Positions 1 through 8,414 of a DNA stretch of 39,282 nucleotides are shown piece by piece; position 1 is the stretch's first letter, and each line of letters starts with the position of its first letter. Both the position numbers and the translations under genes were made by a program. This DNA is from BS150m-G50 sp964501185 [NCBI: uncultured Bacteroidia bacterium] (GTDB lineage Bacteria; CAIWAD01; BS150m-G50): assembly GCA_964501185.1 (NCBI GenBank), contig CAZCRT010000011.1, positions 39,465-78,746 of the forward strand, given 5' to 3'. A model generated the notes under the pieces. It had not been told where the DNA came from and made no database searches. It saw only the letters and a program-made list of their open reading frames with translations.

Positions 1-54
1 CTTGGAAAGCAGGAGTTGCTTGGAAAGCAGGAGTTGCTTGGAAAGCAGGAGTTG
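1..54 (+). repeat. 18-bp tandem repeat, 3 copies, in frame
   Basis: The unit CTTGGAAAGCAGGAGTTG is repeated exactly three times head to tail (1-18, 19-36, 37-54). It is in frame with the downstream ligase-like gene and encodes LGKQEL three times. Perfect identity of the copies suggests recent slippage, so copy number may vary between strains. The array touches the left edge, so more copies may lie outside the window. Confidence 0.9.
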
Positions 55-939
55 CCGGGAGAACCTGACTGGTGGGAGGGTCTGCCGTCGTCTTTCGAGA
101 ACTCATGGTTGCAGTTCAGTAAGCAATTGTATCACACTGATCGATTGTATCACGGTGAGTTGAGTGCACCGGCATGCTGGGAGGGACTTTTCGTTGTCAA
201 CCACGCCAGCCGGTCTCACTTCGATCTGCCCTGGCCTTCACCACCACTGACAAAACGGGGAGCGGGCATAATCTGCGCAGCACGTACCGGAGAGCGGTTT
301 CATGGCTGGCACGAGCGCAGCTGGACCGCGCTGCCGGGAAACCTGCATCTTACCTGTCTGCTGTCTCCGGAATTCCCCACAAGAGGGCTGGGACCCGCTT
401 TTCAACTGCTGGCCGCCGTTTCTACTCTACGCGCCATTGATGAATTCAGTGCGGGCTCACCGGCTGGTATCAAGTGGATTAACGATCTCCTTCTCTGTGA
501 CAGAAAAGTGGGTGGTGTACTGGCCCGTACACAGACACAGGGGGATACACTGACTGCAGCTGTATTGGGAATCGGTCTCAATGTCCAATCAGCCCCGGAT
601 CTGCCGGCAACTCCCTCTGTGCCACGTACCGGTTCACTTCGCACCCTGCTCCCCTCTGGTGATACTCTGACAACTGCTGCAGTTTTCAATTCCCTCGTCA
701 GGCATCTGGCTCATGATTATCAGCTTCTGACAACAGGCAATGTAAAACAGTTACTGGACTTCTATCGAGAACGCTCTCTGGTAATCGGACGTGAAGTGAT
801 ACTAATGGATGACAGGCAGGACAAACCGGTAACAGAGATAGCCCGGGGTAAAGTAGCAGCTATCGGTGATGAGCTGGAGCTCTATCTGGAGGGGCGTCAG
901 GAGCCGTTGCGGGAGGGGCGGTTGGTTATTGTGGAGTAG
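1..939 (+). CDS. birA: Divergent biotin--protein ligase (BirA/LplA fold), 5' end uncertain
   Basis: Likely transfers biotin to the carrier domain of acetyl-CoA carboxylase or another biotin enzyme in the cytoplasm. Counting from the TTG at 16, visible family motifs are KWINDLL (153-159, usual KWPNDL), KVGGVL (164-169) and GIGLNV (185-190), then a small C-terminal SH3-like segment (about 258-307). There is no N-terminal helix-turn-helix, so it would be a non-regulatory ligase. The frame is open to the left edge, so the true start may lie outside; TTG 16 is only the first possible start codon inside. Odd points: the usual biotin-loop GRGRRGRxW is replaced by a region reading FHGWHERSW (95-103), the usual STN is not evident, and about 50 extra residues precede the core, including the LGKQEL repeats. 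It could be a low-activity or altered-substrate paralogue. It is convergent with the protease gene. Confidence 0.72.
   Translation, partial: LGKQELLGKQELLGKQELPGEPDWWEGLPSSFENSWLQFSKQLYHTDRLYHGELSAPACWEGLFVVNHASRSHFDLPWPSPPLTKRGAGIICAARTGERFHGWHERSWTALPGNLHLTCLLSPEFPTRGLGPAFQLLAAVSTLRAIDEFSAGSPAGIKWINDLLLCDRKVGGVLARTQTQGDTLTAAVLGIGLNVQSAPDLPATPSVPRTGSLRTLLPSGDTLTTAAVFNSLVRHLAHDYQLLTTGNVKQLLDFYRERSLVIGREVILMDDRQDKPVTEIARGKVAAIGDELELYLEGRQEPLREGRLVIVE
127..135 (+). repeat. TTGTATCAC motif, copy 1
   Basis: Exact 9-mer inside the ligase gene, read there as Leu-Tyr-His. It lies 18 bp from copy 2. See the findings for the uptake-sequence hypothesis. Confidence 0.75.
145..153 (+). repeat. TTGTATCAC motif, copy 2
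   Basis: Exact 9-mer, same codon phase and strand as copy 1, which it follows by 18 bp; flanking bases (CAA and CGA before) are also similar, as if the segment had been duplicated. Confidence 0.75.
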
Positions 940-970
940 GAAACTGTCGACCACAGCATCCCTGTATACA

Positions 971-1013
971 AAAACCCCGTCCTCATTGTTGAGGAACGGG
1001 GTTCAGTATTTTA
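971..1013. terminator. Bidirectional intrinsic terminator
   Basis: Stem AACCCCGTCCTCA (973-985), loop TTGT (986-989), return arm TGAGGAACGGGGTT (990-1003) with one bulged A. An A5 run precedes it (970-974) and gives a T-tract on the minus strand; ATTTTAT follows on the plus strand. It can end transcripts of both the ligase gene and the convergent protease gene. Confidence 0.85.
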
Positions 1014-1030
1014 TAAGCTGTTATTGGCCA

Positions 1031-1072
1031 GCACATCAGCTGCACTGATGCTTCAGTGTCAGCTGAATGTGC
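1031..1072. other. Imperfect hairpin between convergent genes
   Basis: GCACATCAGCTGCACTGA (1031-1048) faces TCAGTG-T-CAGCTGA-ATGTGC (1053-1072) across a 4-nt loop, with one or two bulges. It is the second of three consecutive stem-loops in the convergent gap. Confidence 0.7.
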
Positions 1073-1074
1073 GG

Positions 1075-1117
1075 GATTCAAACAGGGCTACGACAAAGTC
1101 GTGCCCCTGTTTGAATC
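1075..1117. other. Long hairpin at the protease stop codon
   Basis: GATTCAAACAGGG (1075-1087) is perfectly complementary to CCCTGTTTGAATC (1105-1117). An inner ACGAC-AAA-GTCGT stem (1090-1102) extends it. The outer arm includes part of the minus-strand stop codon (1116-1118), so the hairpin begins exactly at the protease mRNA 3' end. There is no T-run next to it, so it may stabilise RNA or act with the terminator at 971-1013. Confidence 0.8.
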
Positions 1118-4100
1118 AGTTTACTGCTACCACACGGAAGAACTGCTGTCCGCCCTCAAGCGGTTGGAACCAGCTGCAATCGGTGGTAGTATCGATCTGT
1201 GTGTACTCACCATGCGGCTCAGAACAGCTCCAGACGGTATAGTAGACGGCTCCGGGTACCGGACTCCACTGGAGCATCAGATTGCCACCGCTGACGAAAA
1301 CTGTCAGATCGTCGACTGCATCCAGCCAGCCGATTTCCAGCGCTACCGGTATCTCCAGCGAACCCTGATCCGGATCGTTGGAGTTGATCAGGATGTATCC
1401 GTTGTATGAACCATTCGGCAACTCACCCGCATCAAAGGTGACTTCCAGCTGATCTTGATTGAAAGGCGGCACGCTGCCAGCATCCTGGGAAACAGATAGC
1501 CAGGGACTGACAATGCTCTCTGTGATAAGGATCGCCAGGTCGTCATGCAGATAATTGCTGTTAAATGATATCTGCAACCCATCAGTTCCATTCTGATTTT
1601 CTATCCCAACTGTACAACCTGAAGAGAGTGAGACCTCCAGGTACTGGAAGAGAATTGTCCCGTCAGCATTGAGTATAACCTGGAAAGTCTCCGGGTTGGT
1701 GTTATAGAAATGATTAACTCCATCCCACTCAACAATGAATCGCTGGTTTACCTGGTCGACCATGTAATACACCGCACCACCGGTAACGGGATTCAGGTTG
1801 TCCCAGAAGGGAGCAATCAGGCAGTTGGGTTCAGCACTGTCCGGTATCCCCTGATTGGTGTGAGCATCACTGTCGGAAGTGAATGAAAGCAGGCCATTGG
1901 TCGAAATGTACACACCATCATAAACCACACCGTAGAAATCGAAGTCGAAGCCGAGAGTAAATGGACCCCAGCAATCGTCATCTACAGGGGGCAACTGATT
2001 ACCTGTACTGTTGATCTCAACCCAGTTGAAAACGGGCCCACCCGCTTCGTCGCTGTCGATCCAGAGGTGTCCGTAACCATCCGGGCCACCCTGATCGCGG
2101 CCATCCTGTGCAGGACGGGGATCCGGTTCGCCAGGCTGCAGTTCCAGATGTGGCACGGATGTCTGCCGCGTACCCTGCGATACTTCTACTGTATACGCAA
2201 GGACTCCCTCACCATCATTGTAAATGGTCAACGGATCCACCTGCAGTTCACCCTGATCGAGTGTCAGGGCAAATGAAGCTGGTTCGACAATGATATCAGG
2301 CATTGGCGGTGGTCCGGTCGGTGGGAATACAATATAATCAACCCAGCCGCAGTCGCCACCGTTGCTTACAGAGTAATCCTTGGTATAGCTCCAGCTGAAA
2401 GTGTGCTCACCTGCATCTACCGCCGCACTGAACTCAGACCAGGCTACATTTCCGGACCAGCCAGCCTGTTCGCTGCCATCAATATAGAACCGGAGAAAGT
2501 CGTAGTTTGCTTCGGATGATACCTTGTACTGAAAAGAGATGTCACCGGCAGCTGTAACAGTCAGATCCACACTTATTGTGGATGTCTGGTTATCACCGAT
2601 ATTTCCTGATTCAGCACACCATTCTCCTTCATAAGGATTGCTATCCATGATCCAGTCTGCATTGCCACTCATCTCCCAGGGGAAAAGTGAGAAATCTCCG
2701 CTCTCAAAATCCTCGAGTGTGAGCTCGATCAGGGTAAAGTCCAGTATCATCTCCTCAGAGAATTCGATAGTATACTGACTGGCGCCCCAGCCGGCTGACC
2801 AGGCGCGAACTGTATAGATAGCGCCGACAGGCATATCCAGTGTATAGTAACCGCTCTCATCAGTCATTACCGGTTCGAGCGGCGTATCCAGTACGCTGAC
2901 CTGTGCACCGTTCATCGGCTCACCATCCGGATCGTATACATGGCCATGCAAAGTTGCAGTAGATGCCGGTGATAGTGCTTTATTAATGGTGATGACATCT
3001 TCCGGAACATCTATCATTTCGCTTTCACTGTAATAACCGAAAGCGCTGTACTCTATCGTGTATGTTCCTGAAGGCAGATACAACTGATACTCACCATCGT
3101 CATCTGTATTGTCTGCCTGCAGACCATCAATATTACGCACCAGTGCTCCCGCAATCGGTAAACCGGTGTCATTGCTGGTTACTACACCCTGCAGGGTACC
3201 GTATCCCTGCATCACCGCCAGTACGGCCTCGTAGGCATCGATAAATCCCCAGCCATAAATATTGTCTTCACCGTTAGCACCCAGATCGATTGCTGTGTCC
3301 ATCAGGACCTGCTTGATTGTCTCTACATCGACATCGGGATTGGCACTGCGCATCAGCCCGACGACACCGGCCACATGAGGGCCAGCCATGGAAGTACCAC
3401 TCATTGTGGTATAGCCACCGTTGTTGTAAGCGCTGTAGATATCAGATCCCGGAGCACATACTTCCGGTTTGACGGCATAGGGGCCACCACAACCGGATGG
3501 TCCCCGGCTGGAGAAACTTGAAATCGTAAAAGGAGGATAACGCAGAGTGGAACCAACACTGAAACAATTGTAATAACTGTCAGCACGATCGGCCGGACTC
3601 CGCAGTGAAGTGCCTCCGGGGCCTTCGTTGCCCGCAGACCAGGTCAGAACAGTACCGGCAGCCTCACAGTTGTCGATAGCATCCCACCAGCGGCTGTCAC
3701 AATCGTAGTAACCACCGAAGCCTTCATTGACACCCCAGCTGTTCTGGGCAACATCTGCCATATCGTCAACGGTACCGGGATCGCCATCGGGATCACAAAC
3801 CCACTCCAGAGAAGCTATGACATCGTTATCGAACCCGCCACCGGTTCCCTGGTTGATCGCATTGGTGGCAATCCAGTGTGCACCCGGTGCAACACCAATG
3901 GTATCAGCAGATGCACCGACCATGGTTCCCATGGTGTGAGTACCGTGGCCATGACCATCGGATGGAACTGAAGTGTTCCCCAGCACATCAAGCCAACCCT
4001 CTTCATGTGTTGTGAAATGCCCCTGCCAGCGGGTGGCAAAAGAGCTGTGTGTGCCCATGACTCCGGTGTCGATACCTGCAACAATAGCGGTCTCACCGAA

Positions 4101-4634
4101 AATTCCCAACTCGTACCAGACACGATCAGCCTCAATATTGTCCACACCATCCTGCACACCACGGTCACGTTGTGCAGTCTTGTCGTGGTTTATCTCTACC
4201 GGTTCAATCATGGTTACCACAAGATCCAGTTCAGCCTGTTCTACATCTGCTCGCAGAGCCAGTTGCCGAACAGTAGCAACAGTTGCCCGTACGACTACCA
4301 TATTGCTGAGCCAGTGTGAGGTCCAGCCGACAACCAGACCTGCCTCCTGAAGATCCTCAAGCTCCTCCAGCAGTTCTACCTGTGAGGTCAATGCCGTCTG
4401 CTGTAAAAGGGAAACCACCTGTTCATGCCGCTGTGCAAGAGGTGCCTGTGCCCGGTGCAACTGGTCGCTAAGTGTAGCGATATCCGCCTGTTCGCTCATT
4501 GCCAGCATGGCGGTAGTCATTTCCTCTTCAGCCATATTATCCAGGAATAGAGCCAGTCCCGGTGATAAATGACCAGCCAGCAGATTGCCGGCCAGCAATA
4601 GTAATGTTGTCAGATACAGAGTCAGTTTTCGCAT
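1116..4634 (-). CDS. Secreted subtilisin-family (S8) serine protease, multidomain
   Basis: Predicted exported endoprotease of 1172 residues. The start at 4634 is chosen because AGGAG (4640-4644) sits just upstream and the protein then begins with a signal peptide (MRKLTLYL..., about 21 residues); the frame extends further upstream without support. A prodomain-like region (about 25-145) precedes the subtilase domain with Asp189 (IDTGV), His230 (HGTHTMG), oxyanion Asn336 (SAGNEG) and Ser415 (SGTSMAGPH). Downstream are two carboxypeptidase-regulatory-like beta-sandwiches (about 480-553 and 560-635), a MAM/jelly-roll-like module starting DFESGDF, a BACON-like segment, a nidogen-like region (GFDFDFYG...APFWDNLNP) and a final Fn3-like segment ending FRVVAVN. 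I see no PNPF-type sorting domain, so the route out of the cell is unclear. Likely role: extracellular protein breakdown. Confidence 0.92.
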   Translation of the reverse strand: MRKLTLYLTTLLLLAGNLLAGHLSPGLALFLDNMAEEEMTTAMLAMSEQADIATLSDQLHRAQAPLAQRHEQVVSLLQQTALTSQVELLEELEDLQEAGLVVGWTSHWLSNMVVVRATVATVRQLALRADVEQAELDLVVTMIEPVEINHDKTAQRDRGVQDGVDNIEADRVWYELGIFGETAIVAGIDTGVMGTHSSFATRWQGHFTTHEEGWLDVLGNTSVPSDGHGHGTHTMGTMVGASADTIGVAPGAHWIATNAINQGTGGGFDNDVIASLEWVCDPDGDPGTVDDMADVAQNSWGVNEGFGGYYDCDSRWWDAIDNCEAAGTVLTWSAGNEGPGGTSLRSPADRADSYYNCFSVGSTLRYPPFTISSFSSRGPSGCGGPYAVKPEVCAPGSDIYSAYNNGGYTTMSGTSMAGPHVAGVVGLMRSANPDVDVETIKQVLMDTAIDLGANGEDNIYGWGFIDAYEAVLAVMQGYGTLQGVVTSNDTGLPIAGALVRNIDGLQADNTDDDGEYQLYLPSGTYTIEYSAFGYYSESEMIDVPEDVITINKALSPASTATLHGHVYDPDGEPMNGAQVSVLDTPLEPVMTDESGYYTLDMPVGAIYTVRAWSAGWGASQYTIEFSEEMILDFTLIELTLEDFESGDFSLFPWEMSGNADWIMDSNPYEGEWCAESGNIGDNQTSTISVDLTVTAAGDISFQYKVSSEANYDFLRFYIDGSEQAGWSGNVAWSEFSAAVDAGEHTFSWSYTKDYSVSNGGDCGWVDYIVFPPTGPPPMPDIIVEPASFALTLDQGELQVDPLTIYNDGEGVLAYTVEVSQGTRQTSVPHLELQPGEPDPRPAQDGRDQGGPDGYGHLWIDSDEAGGPVFNWVEINSTGNQLPPVDDDCWGPFTLGFDFDFYGVVYDGVYISTNGLLSFTSDSDAHTNQGIPDSAEPNCLIAPFWDNLNPVTGGAVYYMVDQVNQRFIVEWDGVNHFYNTNPETFQVILNADGTILFQYLEVSLSSGCTVGIENQNGTDGLQISFNSNYLHDDLAILITESIVSPWLSVSQDAGSVPPFNQDQLEVTFDAGELPNGSYNGYILINSNDPDQGSLEIPVALEIGWLDAVDDLTVFVSGGNLMLQWSPVPGAVYYTVWSCSEPHGEYTQIDTTTDCSWFQPLEGGQQFFRVVAVN

Positions 4635-4974
4635 GAATTCTCCTGAAATATTAGCGCGTGGTAACAGATCCATCAGCGCGTAAAAGCTTTGGCGTTGTAT
4701 CACATTTGTAGTGCAACGCTCTATCTATCAGTTGTTTACCAGGTGGTTTAAATGATCGGACAGGAACAATTTACAATTATTGCCGATGCTCACAAGGAAT
4801 GTCCTTCTGAAAATGTTATTTAAGCACCGGCTTTCAGTATTGCCCGGGAAACTATTTTTGTAATGATAATATGTTTCAGGTAATACCATGGCTCAGCAGG
4901 TGCTATTCCTGTAACCCGCAATAACAGGATTTTCAGAAAACAGCATTGTGCGATTAACCTGGGAATCGTTCATC
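4635..4974. other. Intergenic region upstream of the protease gene
   Basis: 340 bp holding the presumed protease promoter, one TTGTATCAC copy (4695-4703) and the 3' end of the purN-to-rodA transcript. A weak CCTGT/ACAGG stem lies near 4912-4928. I see no convincing intrinsic terminator or clear -35/-10 pair. A 10-bp inverted repeat (4805-4814 and 4929-4938) is probably chance. Confidence 0.5.
4695..4703 (+). repeat. TTGTATCAC motif, intergenic copy
   Basis: Exact 9-mer about 60 bp upstream of the protease start, outside any confident coding region. It shows that the motif is not only a codon artefact. Confidence 0.75.
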
Positions 4975-6192
4975 TCAGGTGTACTCACGTCGGTGGCTGA
5001 TCAGATTCAGCGCCACACCCAGCATGAAAAAATTGCTGAGCAACGCGGAACCCCCATAGGAGAGAAACGGTAGCGGTAATCCGGTCACCGGGAAAAGCCC
5101 GATCGTCATACCTACATTTATGATTACATGAAACAGGAATATACCGGCGATTCCGGTCAGTACCAGCGCACTGAAACGGTTACGATGACGAAAAGCGTTA
5201 TTAACCAGTTGTATTATGATCACAGCAAACAGGCCCAGCACAACCAGCCCTCCGACAAATCCATACTCCTCTCCGATAACAGAAAAGATGAAGTCGGTAT
5301 GTGTTGCAGGTAGAAAATCGAGTTGAACCTGCGTACCTCCACCAAAGCCCTTACCCAGAAAACCACCAGATCCTATGGCGGTTTTTGACTGAATAATCTG
5401 ATAGCCGGCTCCGAGCGGATCCAATTCCGGATTGATAAAAGTCAGCAGGCGCTGTTTCTGGTAGTCATGTAGCAGGTTCCAGAGAAACGGCACCATCAAT
5501 CCTACCGTACCGTTGACCAGTACGATCCCTGCCAGCAGCAACCGTGATAATGATTGCCTGAAAACTACAAACAGCAATCCCAACAGGTAGATAACCAGCA
5601 GCACTTTGCTGAAGGAAAAGGCTATTGCCAGTATCGGGGAGATGACGATGAAAAATATCACTCCGGAGATACTGGCAGCGATCAGTAATGGTAGCAGGAG
5701 AAACAGATAAGTCAGCGCAGTCCCGAGGTCAGGTTCCAGTATCACGAGCAGTAATGGTAAAGCGGTCAGCGCAAATGCATATAAAAGAGTACGCAGGGTA
5801 TTGACATTCTGCTGCTGATCGGCCAGCAGGCGTGCCAGCACGAACACCAGTGCCAGTTTGCCCAGCTCCGAGGGCTGGAAACGGAGAGCACCCAGATCAA
5901 ACCAGCGTGCTGTACCGGTAGAGCTTTCACCAAAGAAAAGCACCAGCAACAACAGCACTATTGTCAATCCATAGATAATCCAGGCAAGACCGAGAAAAGC
6001 ACGAGCCGGAACCAGATAGCCAACCAGCAGAGTAACCAGAGCCAGGCTGCCCCAGATAAGCTGCCTGTAGAAATAAAAGTGCTCCTGCCCCGCACTGGCA
6101 CTCCAGATCCCCAGCAGGCCAACTGCATAAAGGGCCAGAGTAGCCAGCAGAAGCCAGAGGTTTAATCCGGTGGTAGCTGTACCCCTCTTCAT
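4975..6192 (-). CDS. rodA: RodA, peptidoglycan glycosyltransferase of the rod complex (SEDS)
   Basis: Polymerises lipid II into glycan strands during lateral wall growth, paired with PBP2. The 405-residue protein is strongly hydrophobic with about ten membrane segments. Family motifs are RWFDLGALRFQPSELGKLALV in the central region and INPELDPLGAGYQIIQSKTAIGSGG, LPATHTDFIFSVIGEEYGF (its Asp matches the catalytic Asp of RodA) and GLPLPFLSYGGS toward the C-terminus. It starts 3 nt after the mrdA stop, and the GGAGGAG within the mrdA end serves as ribosome site, so the two are translated together. Length is normal for the family. The choice of RodA over FtsW rests on the INPELDP.GAGYQ motif and the mre/mrd context. 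Confidence 0.97.
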   Translation of the reverse strand: MKRGTATTGLNLWLLLATLALYAVGLLGIWSASAGQEHFYFYRQLIWGSLALVTLLVGYLVPARAFLGLAWIIYGLTIVLLLLVLFFGESSTGTARWFDLGALRFQPSELGKLALVFVLARLLADQQQNVNTLRTLLYAFALTALPLLLVILEPDLGTALTYLFLLLPLLIAASISGVIFFIVISPILAIAFSFSKVLLVIYLLGLLFVVFRQSLSRLLLAGIVLVNGTVGLMVPFLWNLLHDYQKQRLLTFINPELDPLGAGYQIIQSKTAIGSGGFLGKGFGGGTQVQLDFLPATHTDFIFSVIGEEYGFVGGLVVLGLFAVIIIQLVNNAFRHRNRFSALVLTGIAGIFLFHVIINVGMTIGLFPVTGLPLPFLSYGGSALLSNFFMLGVALNLISHRREYT

Positions 6193-6195
6193 CCC

Positions 6196-7959
6196 CTACT
6201 CCTCCTCTTCGGGATAAAGTTCGAAATATCGATCCAGCAGTCGAAAAGCGATCGGTGCTGCTACTTCACTTCCATGACCGCCATTCTCTACCAGTACGGT
6301 AATTGCAATCCTTGGCTCATCAGCAGGTGCGTAAGCGACAAACCAGCTGTGTGGTTCACCCTGAGGGTTTTCAGCAGTGCCGGTTTTTCCTGCAACTCTG
6401 TATGCAGAACGACGTAGCCAATTGGCCGTTCCCCCTTCGCGCCCCACAACATCCTCCATCCCGGCTCGCAATACCCGGAGTATCTCAAGTGGGATAATTG
6501 TCTCCTGACGCGGGAATTCCAATGCACGGCTGACATGGCTTTCCCTGTCCAGCAGACGCACACCGAAATGTGGAGTCACCGACCAGCCACCATTGGCCAG
6601 AATGGTAGTATACTGCAGCAGCTGTATCGGTGTTGTCAGTATCTCACCCTGTCCGATTGCCAGATTCAGCAGAATACCACGGGTCCATCCTCGAGGGCCA
6701 AAACGGTTGTTATACCAGCTGGAATCCGGAATCAATCCGGTCCTTTCACCGGGCAGGTCAACACCGGTTATCTCACCGAAATGAAAACGATGGCCCCAAT
6801 CGGCCATGGTATTCACATCCAGCTGCAGACCCAACCGATAATAATACACATCACAGGAACTGGCAATTGACTGACGCATGTTCATCCAGCCGTGCCCCTC
6901 CTCCTCCCAGCAACGGGCTATCCGGTTTCCCAGAGAGAAAGCACCGCTGCATTCAGAACGATAATAGTGAGAGATACCGACATCCATTGCTGCAGCTGCA
7001 ACTACCATTTTATAAGTAGATCCGGGTGGATGAGCAGCCTGCTGGATGCGGCTGAAAAGAGGACGTCTCTTCTCATCATTCAGACGCTGCCAGGTGCTGG
7101 GTGTGAGACGGCTGCTGAACAGGTTGGGATTGAAATCTGGACGGCTGACCCCAGCCATCATTTCACCGTTATGGGTATCCATCATCAGGACTACTCCACC
7201 ACGATCCCCGAGCAGTTCATGCGCCATATGCTGCAGTTCCAGATCGATCCCCAGAATTAGATCCTGGCCACGCAATGGCGGATCAGTAGGGTAATCAGGC
7301 TCAACTCCCACTACTCTTCCCAGAGCGTTCACCTGTACAAAGCGGGTACCCGGTTTCCCGCGCAGCTGCCGGTCATAGGTTTTTTCAATACCGAGAACGC
7401 CTGTCAGGTCTCCAAGTTGCAGATTGAGATCGTTGTTAAGATCCTCTTCACGTACTTCACCCAGATAGCCCACCACATGTGCCAGGGTTGTATCAACATA
7501 GTTGCGGCGCAGTCCGGGACGCACCGAGATACCGGGGAGGTTATCGAGGTTTTCCTCCAGCCTGGCATAGGCGGAAAAATCGAGATTACGAAGGAGCAGA
7601 AACGACTTCCAGGAATAACCGGGGAGCTGGTTGAATTTGCGTTGCAACCGCTCCAGGTCTCTATCCAGCAGATTGCTCAGTCGCACGATCACATTTGTAT
7701 CACGGCTCGCAATGGCAGGCACTACCCAGGCAGAGTAGGATGCTGTGTTATCGGCGATCAATCTCTCATGGCGATCAAGAATCTGTCCGCGAAACGGTTG
7801 TATCACTTCCGGCCGCATCTGATTCTGGGTGGATTTCTTCAGGTAATAGTCATGTTGTACAACCTGCAAAGAGAAGAGAGTGACAGCGAGCATAAGAAAC
7901 GCCAGCAGAATGATTCCGGTCAATACCCAGCGGTTCCACTTCACCGGTTGCGAACTCAT
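6196..7959 (-). CDS. mrdA: Penicillin-binding protein 2 (elongation transpeptidase)
   Basis: Class B PBP that cross-links peptidoglycan in the elongasome with RodA. One N-terminal membrane anchor (about 12-33) is followed by the PBP dimerisation region (RGQILDRHERLIADN, 57-71) and the transpeptidase domain with the active-site STYK (Ser314), SCD (368-370) and KTGTAE (525-530). 587 residues, usual for PBP2. Its ATG overlaps the mreD stop as ATGA (7956-7959), indicating translational coupling. The gene contains two TTGTATCAC copies in different codon phases (R-D-T-N and V-I-Q). Confidence 0.97.
   Translation of the reverse strand: MSSQPVKWNRWVLTGIILLAFLMLAVTLFSLQVVQHDYYLKKSTQNQMRPEVIQPFRGQILDRHERLIADNTASYSAWVVPAIASRDTNVIVRLSNLLDRDLERLQRKFNQLPGYSWKSFLLLRNLDFSAYARLEENLDNLPGISVRPGLRRNYVDTTLAHVVGYLGEVREEDLNNDLNLQLGDLTGVLGIEKTYDRQLRGKPGTRFVQVNALGRVVGVEPDYPTDPPLRGQDLILGIDLELQHMAHELLGDRGGVVLMMDTHNGEMMAGVSRPDFNPNLFSSRLTPSTWQRLNDEKRRPLFSRIQQAAHPPGSTYKMVVAAAAMDVGISHYYRSECSGAFSLGNRIARCWEEEGHGWMNMRQSIASSCDVYYYRLGLQLDVNTMADWGHRFHFGEITGVDLPGERTGLIPDSSWYNNRFGPRGWTRGILLNLAIGQGEILTTPIQLLQYTTILANGGWSVTPHFGVRLLDRESHVSRALEFPRQETIIPLEILRVLRAGMEDVVGREGGTANWLRRSAYRVAGKTGTAENPQGEPHSWFVAYAPADEPRIAITVLVENGGHGSEVAAPIAFRLLDRYFELYPEEEE
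7695..7703 (+). repeat. TTGTATCAC motif in mrdA
   Basis: Exact 9-mer; on the coding strand GTGATACAA spans the codons for Arg-Asp-Thr-Asn. Confidence 0.75.
7798..7806 (+). repeat. TTGTATCAC motif in mrdA, second copy
   Basis: Exact 9-mer, 103 bp from the previous copy; coding strand reads GTG ATA CAA (Val-Ile-Gln), a different phase. Confidence 0.75.
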
Positions 7960-8414
7960 CGTCCTAATCCACGTAACACAATCAGGAGAACCCAGTTGTA
8001 GAGAGTCGCAGGGAGAACCTGGCGCCAGGTGATTGTGAGGAAGGAGTAGCCGTCACCGTAAAGCGTGAGTTGATAGTAGAGCATTGAGAAGAGTAACAGA
8101 GGAACCAGAATATGAAAACACCATTCCATGAAATGATGTTTCAGATCGCGGGTAACGAAGTGATACATATAGAATAATGCCGGCAGGTACGCAAAAGAAT
8201 GCGCTCCCGGTAGTGGTGAAGCGACCAGATCAACCGCAATACCATAGGCGAAGGCGATAAGGTAAGCCTGATATGATTTACGATTAACAGCCCAGGTCAG
8301 AAGCAGGAGCAGACCGGGATCGGGAACAACCTCGGCGATAGAGAGCAATGGCAGCAGCCAGATCTGCAGAATCCAGGTGAACAGAAACAACAACAGAACT
8401 TTAATCCAGCTCAT
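7956..8414 (-). CDS. mreD: MreD, rod-shape membrane protein
   Basis: Integral membrane partner of MreC in the elongasome. 152 residues with about five hydrophobic segments and little else conserved, as expected for MreD (LPLLSIAEVVPDPGLLLLLTWAV; GIAVDLVASPLPGAHSF). The start at 8414 (MSWIKVLLL) is chosen because AGGAG lies just upstream and the longer reading would run further into mreC. It overlaps the mreC 3' end by 14 nt and the mrdA start by 4 nt. The position between mreC and mrdA is the standard order and supports the call more than sequence does. Confidence 0.9.
   Translation of the reverse strand: MSWIKVLLLFLFTWILQIWLLPLLSIAEVVPDPGLLLLLTWAVNRKSYQAYLIAFAYGIAVDLVASPLPGAHSFAYLPALFYMYHFVTRDLKHHFMEWCFHILVPLLLFSMLYYQLTLYGDGYSFLTITWRQVLPATLYNWVLLIVLRGLGR

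Noticed and set aside
1-54. Tandem array as a CRISPR start
   Set aside because: Units are adjacent with no spacers and lie in a coding frame.
127-153. TTGTATCAC as a promoter -10 or as a codon-usage artefact
   Set aside because: Copies occur deep inside genes, in four codon phases and on both strands, so neither a promoter element nor a favoured codon pair explains them.
4805-4938. 10-bp inverted repeat TTCTGAAAAT/ATTTTCAGAA upstream of the protease gene
   Set aside because: Arms 114 bp apart and AT-rich; chance is likely.
7417-8001. 194-codon plus-strand open frame opposite mrdA
   Set aside because: Antisense to the PBP2 N-terminal half, which has all expected motifs.
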